The notes under the pieces: generated by a model | The model's database searches: none | What the model was told of the DNA's origin: nothing | What the model saw: only the letters and a program-made list of their open reading frames with translations | Translations under genes and position numbers: made by a program | Part shown: positions 51,194-60,387 of the stretch, one piece after another | Layout: the number at the start of each line of letters is the position of its first letter | Numbering within the stretch: the stretch's first letter is position 1 | Origin: Oligoflexia bacterium | Lineage (GTDB): Bacteria > Bdellovibrionota > Bacteriovoracia > Bacteriovoracales > Bacteriovoracaceae | DNA length: 64,000 bases | NCBI GenBank assembly: GCA_015231955.1 | Contig: JADGAN010000005.1 | Location: 97,707-161,706, forward strand | Direction: 5' to 3'

Positions 51194-52390
51194 ATGCATA
51201 TTCCAATTACCAAGCCTTTTCTTGATGCCAAGGAGAAGGATTTCATTTATCAAGCATTAGAAAGCGGTTGGATCGTACAAGGTCCTTTTGTAAAAAAATT
51301 TGAAGACAGCTTTGCTAACTTTGTTGGATCTAAGAGGGCCATTGCAACCTCTAACTGTACAACTGCACTCCATCTGGCATTGGAAGCAAGCGGTATCATG
51401 AGAGGAGACAAAGTCATTGTTCCTGCATTTACCTTTGTGGCCTCTGCAAACAGTGTAGAATACACAGGGGCAGAAGTTGTTTTTTGCGATATTGATCTTA
51501 AAACCTTCAATATCGATATGCAACATCTAGTACGAATAATCGAAGGTGACCGACAAAAAAAAATTAAAGCGATTATGCCCGTGAACTTATTTGGTCTTTG
51601 TGCTGATTTACCTCAGATCATGGAGATAGCAAAACAATACAATCTAAAAGTTATTGAAGATTCTGCCTGCGGATTGGGTGGATCTATTTCCCATAAACAC
51701 TCTGGAACCTTTGGCGATTTCGGTTGTTTTTCTTTTCATCCCAGAAAAAGTATTACCACCGGTGAAGGAGGAATGTTAGTTACAAATCATCTTGAAGATG
51801 CTGAAAAAATAGTATCGATGAGAGATCATGGATCCTCCAAGTCTGATTTGGCCAGGCATTTTGAAAAGGGAGGTTCCTTGCTTCCTGAATACAATATTTT
51901 AGGCCACAACTATCGAATGAACGATCTACAAGGGGCCATGGGGGTGGCCCAAATGGAAAAATTAGACCCCATTTTAAATGCACGAAGAAAATTGGCATCT
52001 AATTATAATCGCGCTCTGAGTGAATGTCATTTTCTAACACTACCTCATGTGCCTCAAAACTATATTCATGGATATCAATCATATGTCTGTTTATTTTCTC
52101 CATTAGAAAATTTATCCATGGCAAATATGGAAAAAATAGAGTCATTGAACATTAAAAGAAATCAATTCATGCGAATTCTAGAGGATTTTGGAATCGCCAC
52201 ACGCCAAGGAACACATGCTGTCCATAATCTAGGATACTATAAGAAGAGATACAAAACAGAAAAAAATGATTTCATGAATTCCTATATTGCAGACAGATTG
52301 AGTATTGCTCTACCATTATATACCTCCATGACAAGTCATGAGTTTAATTACGTTATCGAGCATATCAAACAAGCATTTCAAAAATTGTAA
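51194..52390 (+). CDS. wlbC: DegT/DnrJ/EryC1-family aminotransferase (WlbC/WbpE-type)
   Basis: 398 residues. PLP enzyme with ATSNCTTALHLAL, VIEDSACGLGG, and the Schiff-base Lys in FSFHPRKSITTGEGGM. It would place the amino group at C3 of UDP-3-keto-GlcNAcA, completing the WlbA-WlbC-WlbB set. The start is ATG 51194, since AGGAGG (51179-51184) is 9 bp upstream; the ATG at 51185 abuts it. It is one of the clearest translation starts in the locus. The next gene begins 18 bp after its stop. Confidence 0.88.
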   Translation: MHIPITKPFLDAKEKDFIYQALESGWIVQGPFVKKFEDSFANFVGSKRAIATSNCTTALHLALEASGIMRGDKVIVPAFTFVASANSVEYTGAEVVFCDIDLKTFNIDMQHLVRIIEGDRQKKIKAIMPVNLFGLCADLPQIMEIAKQYNLKVIEDSACGLGGSISHKHSGTFGDFGCFSFHPRKSITTGEGGMLVTNHLEDAEKIVSMRDHGSSKSDLARHFEKGGSLLPEYNILGHNYRMNDLQGAMGVAQMEKLDPILNARRKLASNYNRALSECHFLTLPHVPQNYIHGYQSYVCLFSPLENLSMANMEKIESLNIKRNQFMRILEDFGIATRQGTHAVHNLGYYKKRYKTEKNDFMNSYIADRLSIALPLYTSMTSHEFNYVIEHIKQAFQKL

Positions 52391-52408
52391 AAACAAAAAT
52401 GGATTTTT

Positions 52409-54313
52409 ATGTGTGGGATTGCTGGAATTTTAAATCTAAATAAAGCTCCTGTTGAGAGTGAAATATTAAAAAAGATGGCAAACTCCATTCGCCATAGAGG
52501 TCCTGACGGCGAGGGAATTTATATTGATCGATATATTGGATTTGCACACCGAAGACTAGCAATTATCGATCTTTCTACCAATGCTTCGCAACCAATGATC
52601 TCCTTGAATAACAATATAATTTTGACATATAACGGTGAGATTTATAATTTTCAAGAAATAAAAAAAGAACTCCTTTCATTAAACTACCAATTTCAATCCA
52701 AATCAGACACGGAAGTTATTTTATACGCCTATCAAGAATGGGGTATCAATTGCATAAAAAGATTCAATGGGATGTTCGCATTTGCACTCTGGGACAAACC
52801 CAAGCAAAGATTGCTCTTGGCTCGAGACCGCTACGGAATAAAACCGCTTTACTATACCTTTCAAGATAACTGCTTTTTATTCTCTTCCGAACACAAAGCA
52901 TTTTTACAACACCCAGTGTTTTCTAAGCAAATCGATCTTGAGGGTTTGGTCGAATACTTTACTTTTCAAAATTTTTTTACGGACAAAACTCTCTTGAAAA
53001 ATGTACAGATACTCCCGGCCGGAAATTATGGCATAATCGATTTTTACGATCCAAGAGGAATTTCCGCGTCTTCTTTTTCATCGTCCCTACAGATAACAAC
53101 TTACTGGGATTATAGTTTTGAAGAAGACCATTTGAAATCATCTGAAGAAGAGTACATAGAGGAATTGGATCGACTGTTCTGCCAAGCAGTTCAAAGGCAA
53201 ATGGTTTGTGATGTTGAGCTAGGAACCTATTTGAGCGGAGGCATGGATTCTGGTTCCATAACCGCCATTGCTTCCAAAAACATCCATGACATGAAAAGTT
53301 TCACCTGTGGCTTTGATTTAAGATCGGCTTCGGGCCTAGAACTTGCTTTTGATGAGAGAGAAAAAGCAGAACATATGTCTTATCTGTTTAAGACCGAACA
53401 TTATGAAATGGTTTTGAAGGCAGGAGATATGGAAAAAAGTTTTCCTGTTCTTGCTTGGTATGTAGAAGAGCCTAGAGTAGGACAAAGCTATCCCAATTAT
53501 TATATCTCTCGGCTGGCCTCGAAATTTGTAAAAGTTGTTCTTACGGGAACGGGAGGAGATGAGCTGTTCGGAGGATATCCATGGCGATATTACCGAGCTG
53601 CTAACTGTCAAAATTTTGAAGAATACATTGATAAATACTACTTGTTTTGGCAAAGGCTGATTCCTAATAAAATGATTCATGAAATTTTCAAACCCATTTG
53701 GCCCGATGTAAAGCATGTCTGGACTCGGGATATCTTTAAAGGAGTTTTTGGGAATAATTTAAGACCTCCTAAAAATGTAGAAGATTATATCAACCATTCT
53801 CTCTATTTTGAAGCAAAAACATTCCTGCACGGTCTTCTAGTCATTGAAGATAAACTAAGCATGGCCAATGGTCTTGAAGCTCGAGTTCCTTTTTTGGACA
53901 ATGATTTAGTAGATTTTGCAATGAAAGTTCCATTATCCTTAAAACTCAAAAACTTCAAGGAGGCCATTAAAATAAATGAAAATGAACTAGGCCCAAAAGC
54001 GCAGCAATATTTCAACCAGACAAATGATGGGAAAATTCTTTTGAGAAAAACCATGGAAAAATATATTCCTAAATCTATCTATGAAGATATCAAAAGAGGA
54101 TTTTCTGCCCCAGATGCATCTTGGTTCAAGGGAGATAGTATCGATTATGTAAGAAAGATTGTTTTTGATAAAAACGCAAGAATTTACGATTATTTTGATT
54201 ACTATTCCATAACAGGATTAATCCATGAACATCTAGAAGGGAAACAAAATCGCAGATTGTTTTTATGGTCTTTACTGAATTTTGAATGGTGGTTAAAAAT
54301 TTATTTGGGATAA
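52409..54313 (+). CDS. AsnB-type glutamine-hydrolysing amidotransferase
   Basis: 634 residues. The N-terminal glutaminase domain begins with Cys2 (MCGIAGILN) and includes RHRGPDGEGIY, NGEIYN and the DTEV loop. The C-terminal synthetase has the ATP site ELGTYLSGGMDSGS (PP-loop SGGxDS), FDEREKAEHM and TGTGGDELFGGYPWRY. Size and order match asparagine synthetase B. In polysaccharide loci containing diacetamido uronic acids, homologues (WbpS-like) amidate the uronate carboxyl group, and this is the likely job here, next to wlbABC. The alternative is asparagine synthesis. Confidence 0.9.
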   Translation: MCGIAGILNLNKAPVESEILKKMANSIRHRGPDGEGIYIDRYIGFAHRRLAIIDLSTNASQPMISLNNNIILTYNGEIYNFQEIKKELLSLNYQFQSKSDTEVILYAYQEWGINCIKRFNGMFAFALWDKPKQRLLLARDRYGIKPLYYTFQDNCFLFSSEHKAFLQHPVFSKQIDLEGLVEYFTFQNFFTDKTLLKNVQILPAGNYGIIDFYDPRGISASSFSSSLQITTYWDYSFEEDHLKSSEEEYIEELDRLFCQAVQRQMVCDVELGTYLSGGMDSGSITAIASKNIHDMKSFTCGFDLRSASGLELAFDEREKAEHMSYLFKTEHYEMVLKAGDMEKSFPVLAWYVEEPRVGQSYPNYYISRLASKFVKVVLTGTGGDELFGGYPWRYYRAANCQNFEEYIDKYYLFWQRLIPNKMIHEIFKPIWPDVKHVWTRDIFKGVFGNNLRPPKNVEDYINHSLYFEAKTFLHGLLVIEDKLSMANGLEARVPFLDNDLVDFAMKVPLSLKLKNFKEAIKINENELGPKAQQYFNQTNDGKILLRKTMEKYIPKSIYEDIKRGFSAPDASWFKGDSIDYVRKIVFDKNARIYDYFDYYSITGLIHEHLEGKQNRRLFLWSLLNFEWWLKIYLG

Positions 54314-54319
54314 CCTGAT

Positions 54320-55291
54320 ATGAATGTTCTGATAACCTGTTGCGGACGAAAAGTTTACCTTATTAATGAAGTAAGAAAGGCCCTCCATAAGCTTTTTCCG
54401 AAAGAAAAACATAGAGTTTATGTTTCAGACTCTTCTGAATTATCACCCTCTTTTCATTATGCGGATGCCGGCCTTATTGTTCCTTCCATTTCTGATCCAC
54501 ATTACATAAAAAACATTCTCTCTTTTTGCACAAGATACAAAATTTCACTGCTGATTCCCAGTAAAGATACCGAAATTAAAAAGTATGCGGAACATAGAGC
54601 AGAATTTTCTGGAGTTGTCATCCCAATACCCTCTCTAGATCTCGTGAAAATATTTGAAGATAAGTATTTATTCTATAAAACACTATCTAATATTGTTCAA
54701 ACACCAAGCACATTTCTTCTTCATAAAAAAAAGCATCACTTAGCATTCCCTTATATTATAAAGGAAAGGGGTGTGAATATTGAAACATCAGGCTTTTTTA
54801 CTTGCTATGATAAACATGATGAGCACTATGCATCCAAGAAACTAATAGAACCCATTGCTCAAGAAAAGATCGATGGCCTAGAATACACCGTTGATGCTCT
54901 CTTCGATTCAGAAAGTAAACCCATTGTTGTGATTCCAAGAAGAAGAGTTCGCATCAGGGCCAATGTTTCAGATATTGGGCTAGTGGAAAAAGATCCTCTT
55001 CTAATAAAAAAGAGTATCGAGATCGCCCAGTTTTTGCGCATTTCCGGTCCATGTAATTTGCAGTGGATCAGAAACAATAAAGGAGAAGATTACCTATTAG
55101 AAATCAATCCGCGGATTTCAGGAGGATTACAGATGACACTGGCCGCATGTCCTGACTTTATACTGGCCCTGATTAAAGTTGCTATAGGACAAAAAACCAA
55201 AAAACTATCCTATAAGAACTCTGTTTTAACCATGAAATATGATGAGACTGTTTCCTTGCATTTAAATATAAACAAGAAAATAGAACTATAA
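54320..55291 (+). CDS. ATP-grasp ligase (CarB/PylC-like)
   Basis: 323 residues. The N-terminal Rossmann-like pre-ATP-grasp domain (NVLITCCGRKVYLINEV) is followed by the ATP-grasp fold, with lysine-bearing YIIKERGVN, the lid region, EKIDGLEYTVDALFDS, and metal-binding YLLEINPRISGGLQMT (ExNPR). These enzymes join a carboxylate to an amine or thiol through an acyl phosphate. Starting 6 bp after AsnB in a glycan operon, it may couple an amino acid or similar group to a sugar. The substrate is not predictable. Confidence 0.85.
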   Translation: MNVLITCCGRKVYLINEVRKALHKLFPKEKHRVYVSDSSELSPSFHYADAGLIVPSISDPHYIKNILSFCTRYKISLLIPSKDTEIKKYAEHRAEFSGVVIPIPSLDLVKIFEDKYLFYKTLSNIVQTPSTFLLHKKKHHLAFPYIIKERGVNIETSGFFTCYDKHDEHYASKKLIEPIAQEKIDGLEYTVDALFDSESKPIVVIPRRRVRIRANVSDIGLVEKDPLLIKKSIEIAQFLRISGPCNLQWIRNNKGEDYLLEINPRISGGLQMTLAACPDFILALIKVAIGQKTKKLSYKNSVLTMKYDETVSLHLNINKKIEL

Positions 55292-55295
55292 GACA

Positions 55296-55976
55296 ATGGT
55301 ACAAAAATGTAATATTATCTTTTTTGACTTGGATAATACAATCTACCTAGAGGAAAACTTTAAAGTTAGCGGATTTAAAGTTGTGTCTCAATTCCTTGAA
55401 GAAAAAAAAATTTTAAATTTTATTCAATCTTACCAATCGTTATTAGATATTTTAAAGTCCAAGGGATCTTTATATAAAAAAACCTTTGATGACTTTTGCA
55501 ATATGCACCAGCTTAGCACATCGCTTATCCCTGAAATGATAGAAATCTTGAGGAACCATCGCCCAGACATTTCACCCTATCTTGATTTTGTAGAATTCGT
55601 AGAGCAGCATTACCAAAAGTACTTCCTGGGTATAATCACAGATGGCACCGGCCCTGTACAACAAAACAAAATCAAATCACTAGCACTGCATCGATGGTTT
55701 GATCACAAAAATATCATTGTCACCGATTGCCTATCTCCTCCATCCAATAAGCACAATCGTTCCGTCTTTATAATTGCTCGCAATACTTTTGAAATAAAAG
55801 AAGCTGAATGCACTTATATCGGAGACAATCCTAATCTAGACTTTAAACATCCTCATCAGCTAGGATGGAAAACGATCAGGATATTAAGAGGAGAACATTC
55901 CATAATACAAGCAGAAAAGTATGTTGATTTTGAAATAAATTGTTATTCAGAATTGAATAATCTTATTAGACTCTAA
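55296..55976 (+). CDS. HAD-family hydrolase
   Basis: 226 residues. Motif I FFDLDNTIYL (DxDxT), motif II GIITDGTGPVQ, the Lys in QQNKI and motif IV YIGDNPNLDFKHPHQLG are all present, so it is an intact haloacid-dehalogenase-type phosphatase with a helical cap (about 20-90). It probably dephosphorylates a small sugar or a side product of the pathway. It starts 4 bp after the ATP-grasp gene. Confidence 0.87.
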   Translation: MVQKCNIIFFDLDNTIYLEENFKVSGFKVVSQFLEEKKILNFIQSYQSLLDILKSKGSLYKKTFDDFCNMHQLSTSLIPEMIEILRNHRPDISPYLDFVEFVEQHYQKYFLGIITDGTGPVQQNKIKSLALHRWFDHKNIIVTDCLSPPSNKHNRSVFIIARNTFEIKEAECTYIGDNPNLDFKHPHQLGWKTIRILRGEHSIIQAEKYVDFEINCYSELNNLIRL

Positions 55977-55993
55977 CTAGATAAGGGGGCCTG

Positions 55994-57196
55994 TTGAAAA
56001 GAAACATCGAACATTTTTTTACACTTGGAAAAATTCCCTTCTATATTGGTGTCATGAATGAACCATCAAACCCTAATGGCCTGGAAAATTTTTTGGATTT
56101 TCATCTAGGCATTGACACCACTCTTGGACTTCTTGTTCAGTATCCAAATAAAGACACCTCTTTGGCATTAGATCAAGTGTATCGAAAAGGGTCTATCATT
56201 GGAAACGCCATGTCTACTTCTGGGACAGGAAGAGGAAATCTCGAAGATTTTATCGGTTTTATCTCTCAAACATTAAACAGCAATGATTTTAAAGGAAAAA
56301 AAATTCTAGAGATTGGTTGTGGTAATGGAAGTTTATTAAACTATTTACACGCCAAGGGTGCAGAGGTTATTGGTATTGAACCTGGAATAGAGAATATTGG
56401 CCATACTGACTATCCTTTCCTGATCCTTAATGATTATTTTCCCAGCAAACAAATTGTTGATAAATATGATATTATTCTCTCTTATGGAGTATTAGAGCAT
56501 GTAGAAAACCCTGAACAATGTTTATTAGATCATAGGGCATTTTTAAAAGATGATGGCGTTATTATCTTCTCAGTTCCTAATGCAGAAGATTATATTCTTT
56601 CAGGTGATATTTCTATTTTTGTGCATGAGCATTGGAGCTATTTCGATAGTATTGCGATCGAAAATCTACTCAAAAAATGTTGTCTTGAAAAAATATTACT
56701 TGGACACGGTTTTTCTAAAAATACTATATTTGTAGGAGCAAAATTCTGCAAAACCAATAAACCTACGGAATTTTTCAATCCAAAAATAGAAAGGTTTACA
56801 AACCTCCCCCTCAAGCTAGATTATACACAAAAAAAGCTTCATGAATGGGCAGAGAGTGCATCATGTGATTTTCAAAACATCGGCATTTATTGCCCTGGAA
56901 GAATAATTAATTACACCACCGCACTGAAAAATTTGCAGGATAAAAGTAAACTTAGATTTTTTGATGATGATAAAAATTTTCATGAAAAATACTATCCCCC
57001 ATATGCTATTGCAATTGAAAATTTTTATGACTTAAAAGAAAAAAGTATTGAACAAATGCTTATTGCATCCAGAAGCTTTGGATCTCTCATCAAGAAGAAG
57101 CTTCTCAAAGAAAACATCCTTTCAAACTGTAATATCCAACTATTAAGCGATCTAATTGCAATGGAGACAGATTCACATGAAAATATTATTGATTAA
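55994..57196 (+). CDS. Class I methyltransferase, C-methyltransferase-like
   Basis: 400 residues. The central SAM domain has ILEIGCGNGSLLNYLHAKG and ILSYGVLEHVENPEQCLLDH, and FVHEHWSYFDSIAIENLL follows, which is the H-E-H-W/Y pattern of deoxysugar C-methyltransferases. The C-terminal domain (GIYCPGRIINYT, then DDDKNFHEKYYPP) resembles the extra domain of those enzymes. The N-terminal zinc-binding domain is replaced by about 100 residues without the usual Cys cluster. TTG start, preceded by AAGGGGG. It overlaps the radical SAM gene by 20 bp. Likely C- or O-methylation of a sugar. Confidence 0.8.
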   Translation: MKRNIEHFFTLGKIPFYIGVMNEPSNPNGLENFLDFHLGIDTTLGLLVQYPNKDTSLALDQVYRKGSIIGNAMSTSGTGRGNLEDFIGFISQTLNSNDFKGKKILEIGCGNGSLLNYLHAKGAEVIGIEPGIENIGHTDYPFLILNDYFPSKQIVDKYDIILSYGVLEHVENPEQCLLDHRAFLKDDGVIIFSVPNAEDYILSGDISIFVHEHWSYFDSIAIENLLKKCCLEKILLGHGFSKNTIFVGAKFCKTNKPTEFFNPKIERFTNLPLKLDYTQKKLHEWAESASCDFQNIGIYCPGRIINYTTALKNLQDKSKLRFFDDDKNFHEKYYPPYAIAIENFYDLKEKSIEQMLIASRSFGSLIKKKLLKENILSNCNIQLLSDLIAMETDSHENIID

Positions 57197-58592
57197 TCCT
57201 GCCACCCGAAGATATATCAAGGAAAACGGTGAAGCCACTTGTAAAAACGGAACCATGCCCCTGGGAATCATGTTTATCGCCTCATTCATTGAAAAACATG
57301 GATATGACGTCAAAATATTAGATGTAACCATTGAAGGCTATTATACAGAGAAGATCATTGATAAAAATAATATTCGATATGGCCAACCTATTGAAGACAT
57401 AGAAAAGTTTATTACTGATTACTCTCCTGATGCTGTAGGCGTAACCTGTATTCAAAGCATGCGATACTATGAAGTATTAGAAGTGTGCTCTATCGTTAAG
57501 ACCATTAACAAAAGAACGCCAGTTATTGTGGGAGGAAGTCATGTCACCGGTGCTCCCCGTGAGTGCTTAGAAAATGAAAATATAGATTACGCTGTTATAG
57601 GAGAAGGAGAAATTACCTTCTTAAAATTGCTAAAATTTTTAGAACACAAAGAAGATATTAACAATATTCGCGGTCTTGGATACAAAACATTGGATAGTAG
57701 AAGAGAAATCGTAATCAACCCAGGAGCAGAGTGGATTGCGGACTTAGACTCCATGCCCATGCCGGCGTGGCATTTAGTTCCTATGGAAAAATATTTTGAG
57801 ATCGGAGTAGGCCCGAGCCAAAAAATGCTGAACAGGTACGCCCTACTAGTTACCTCCAGAGGATGTCCTCACAAGTGCAACTATTGCCCCAGTTTCAAGT
57901 GCTGGGGAGAAAAATATCGCTCGATGAGTCCACAAAGAGTTTTACAGGAAATTCAATACCTCTATGAAAAATATGATATTCGAACCATCTTATTTGAAGA
58001 GCATAACTTTATCACCAACAAAAAGAGAGTTATGGAAATCTGCTCTCTTTTGAAACAAAATAATCTCAAAATCAACTGGTCTGCTCCTAATGGAATGGAA
58101 GTCAACTGCCTTGATTATGAGTATATAAAAGAAATGGCCAGTGCCGGCTGCGACATGCTTCATTTGGCGGTTGAAACGACCTCGAAAAAAGTCTATGACA
58201 AACTAGATAAGAAAGTGAATTATGATCATGTTCACGATGTTATTAAATGGGGAAAAGAGTGTGGAATGCAGATTGCTGCCTTTTTTATGCTAGGATTCCC
58301 TGGTGAAACCAAAGAAGACATTGAAAACTCCATTGAATACTCCACTCAAATAGATGCCGATTATGTCCATTTTTTTATTCCAACACCATTACCCGGTACA
58401 CCCCTTTTTGACGAATGCATTGAAAAAAAATATATATCTTTTCCCATTGATTACTCTAGACTTAGGTACAATATAGGCAATATAACTACTGCAGATTTTA
58501 ATCCAGAAGAAATTGAGAATTACCGAAGAAATGCTTGGCTCAAAGTAATGGCAAAGAAAGTAACCAAAAAAGATGTCTGGGGCAATCTGTGA
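57177..58592 (+). CDS. B12-binding radical SAM protein
   Basis: 471 residues from ATG 57177, with GGAG 10 bp upstream inside the preceding gene. The N-terminal cobalamin-type domain (KILLINPATRRYIKEN start, VGGSHVTGAPRE) is followed by the radical SAM barrel TSRGCPHKCNYCPSFKCWG near residue 222, LFEEHNF and FFMLGFPGETKEDI. The domain order matches BchE-like/anaerobic C-methylases. It overlaps both neighbours (methyltransferase by 20 bp, deacetylase-like by 4 bp), so it is an integral member of the operon. The role is presumably a radical modification of a glycan component. Confidence 0.87.
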   Translation: MKILLINPATRRYIKENGEATCKNGTMPLGIMFIASFIEKHGYDVKILDVTIEGYYTEKIIDKNNIRYGQPIEDIEKFITDYSPDAVGVTCIQSMRYYEVLEVCSIVKTINKRTPVIVGGSHVTGAPRECLENENIDYAVIGEGEITFLKLLKFLEHKEDINNIRGLGYKTLDSRREIVINPGAEWIADLDSMPMPAWHLVPMEKYFEIGVGPSQKMLNRYALLVTSRGCPHKCNYCPSFKCWGEKYRSMSPQRVLQEIQYLYEKYDIRTILFEEHNFITNKKRVMEICSLLKQNNLKINWSAPNGMEVNCLDYEYIKEMASAGCDMLHLAVETTSKKVYDKLDKKVNYDHVHDVIKWGKECGMQIAAFFMLGFPGETKEDIENSIEYSTQIDADYVHFFIPTPLPGTPLFDECIEKKYISFPIDYSRLRYNIGNITTADFNPEEIENYRRNAWLKVMAKKVTKKDVWGNL

Positions 58593-59341
58593 CAACAAAA
58601 AAAAACAATATCTGCCTAACTTTTGATATGGACTGGGCCGAAAACTCAATTATTCATGAGATCACTGAAATACTGATCGCTAAAAAAATAAAATCAACTT
58701 GGTTTATCACCAATGAAATACCATCCTTGGCAATCATGAGAAAGTATCCGGACTTGTTTGAACTTGGTATCCATCCTAATTTTTATCCTGGTAGCACTCA
58801 AGGGCATTCCGAAGAGGATATATTACTTAATCTAAAAAAAATGATTCCAGAATCGGTAAGCGTACGCAGCCATGGTCTCTACCAAAACACCAGACTTTTT
58901 TCCAAAATGGTTAATCTAACTGGTGCAAAAATCGATTCCTCACTGTGCCTACCTTATGTTGGTAATTTAGATGTTCATAATTTTGTTTTTGACTCAGGCC
59001 CAAAGGGAAGTATCTTAAGAGCACCTTTTTTTTGGGGTGATGATATTGAAATGCTTAGTAATAATCCAGACTGGGAAATGAAAACCACAAACCTAGAAAA
59101 AGATGGTCTAAAGATATTTAACTTTCATCCTATCAACTTAGCGTTAAATTGCAAAACATACCAAGACTACAATCGTTTTAAAAATGCTTGTTCCAGTTTG
59201 GGACGTGCAAATGTCAACATCGAAAAAAAAATTAACAGAGGGATAGGGGTTCGCACTATATTTTTAAAGTTACTTGAAAAATATCAACAGCAATTTATGA
59301 AACTCAAAGAATTAATTCCATCAAGTATGTCCGAGGAATAA
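58589..59341 (+). CDS. Polysaccharide-deacetylase-like protein
   Basis: 250 residues from the GTG at 58589, which overlaps the preceding stop (GTGA). ICLTFDMDWAEN carries the Asp pair of a NodB-type fold. LGIHPNFYPGSTQGHSEED and VRSHGLYQ provide His-containing segments, and RAPFFWGDD and FNFHPINLALN the later motifs. This pattern fits a divergent CE4 subgroup. It would act on N-acetyl or similar groups of a soluble or nucleotide-linked sugar, since no membrane segment or signal peptide is seen. Confidence 0.75.
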   Translation: MTTKKNNICLTFDMDWAENSIIHEITEILIAKKIKSTWFITNEIPSLAIMRKYPDLFELGIHPNFYPGSTQGHSEEDILLNLKKMIPESVSVRSHGLYQNTRLFSKMVNLTGAKIDSSLCLPYVGNLDVHNFVFDSGPKGSILRAPFFWGDDIEMLSNNPDWEMKTTNLEKDGLKIFNFHPINLALNCKTYQDYNRFKNACSSLGRANVNIEKKINRGIGVRTIFLKLLEKYQQQFMKLKELIPSSMSEE

Positions 59342-60387
59342 TGTTTACCATTTGCATATTAAACGATGATACTGTTAATTTGGATGATCATGGAGTACTG
59401 AGCGAATCAGGCATCGCACAAACAAATTACTGGAAAAATATTAGCAGGGAAAAAGGGGAGATCCCTCTGGTATTTTGTATTACCCAAAACTCTACTGGTG
59501 AAAAAAGTTATCTTTTAGGCATTGAAAAAAAGACCTCTTTTTTAAATAAGCTAACCATCATTGATGGCCTAAATTTTTACAAAGAAGACCCTCATCTTAT
59601 TGAGCATTTCTGCACTTCATTGCTTCTATTTATAAAAAACAAATATGATTCTATCTATTTACAGCTGGCCATTCAAAGTAAATTGAATAACTCTCCTTCT
59701 TTGAAAAATCTCTTTTCAAAACATAGCTTCACACACCGTTTCTGGCAAACATCGCTACTTGACTTAAACTTAGACCTGAATCAAATCAACGCAAATTTCA
59801 CACAAACCTACCGAAGATATCTAAAAAGAAAAGATTCATTTGGCACCACCTGCCACAAGATACCTCCAGAAAAAATTTTAGAAAATTATTACCTCCCTTA
59901 TCACAAACTTGAAAAACAAAATGGCCGCCACTGGAAATTAGAGAAAAAAATTATTGAAAAGCATTTGGAATTTGACCATAAGCAAAGGTATCATCACTAT
60001 ATTTTATTCAATAAAGAAAACCCATGCTTGGCCACTTTAGGATTTTATATCATTGACGAGATTGCTACTGAAATTTGCTCCTCTTCATCAATCGATTGTT
60101 TTACAAAAAACATTCCTGCTCAATTACTTCTACACTGGGAAGCAATCAAAGAAGCAAAAATATTAGGAGCTCGCTATTTCAACTTGGCCGGAATCAACCC
60201 CAATCCTCAATGCAAAAAGGAACAAGGGATCAAGTTTTTTAAAGAAAAATTCGGAGGAGAAATTGTAAATTACGATATATTTGAAAAAAAATCTTTGAAA
60301 TATAAATTAGTTTCAACAATTTTTACTGCAATAAAAAAAATTGCAATGGCAATTCCATTCCTTCATTGCAGCAGAGAGCAGGAATGA
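59341..60387 (+). CDS. FemAB-like GNAT-fold acyl/aminoacyltransferase
   Basis: 348 residues. The C-terminal half has the paired-GNAT pattern of FemAB/acetyltransf_6 proteins: TYRRYLKRKDSFG, YYLPYHKLEKQNGRHW, IPAQLLLHWEAIKEAKILGARYFNLAGINP and IKFFKEKFGGEIVNY (the conserved K-F/GG ending). Family members transfer amino acids from tRNA or acyl groups onto peptidoglycan peptides or sugars. In this operon it may add an amino-acyl or acyl group to the glycan. Its start overlaps the preceding stop by one base (TAATG). Confidence 0.75.
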   Translation: MFTICILNDDTVNLDDHGVLSESGIAQTNYWKNISREKGEIPLVFCITQNSTGEKSYLLGIEKKTSFLNKLTIIDGLNFYKEDPHLIEHFCTSLLLFIKNKYDSIYLQLAIQSKLNNSPSLKNLFSKHSFTHRFWQTSLLDLNLDLNQINANFTQTYRRYLKRKDSFGTTCHKIPPEKILENYYLPYHKLEKQNGRHWKLEKKIIEKHLEFDHKQRYHHYILFNKENPCLATLGFYIIDEIATEICSSSSIDCFTKNIPAQLLLHWEAIKEAKILGARYFNLAGINPNPQCKKEQGIKFFKEKFGGEIVNYDIFEKKSLKYKLVSTIFTAIKKIAMAIPFLHCSREQE

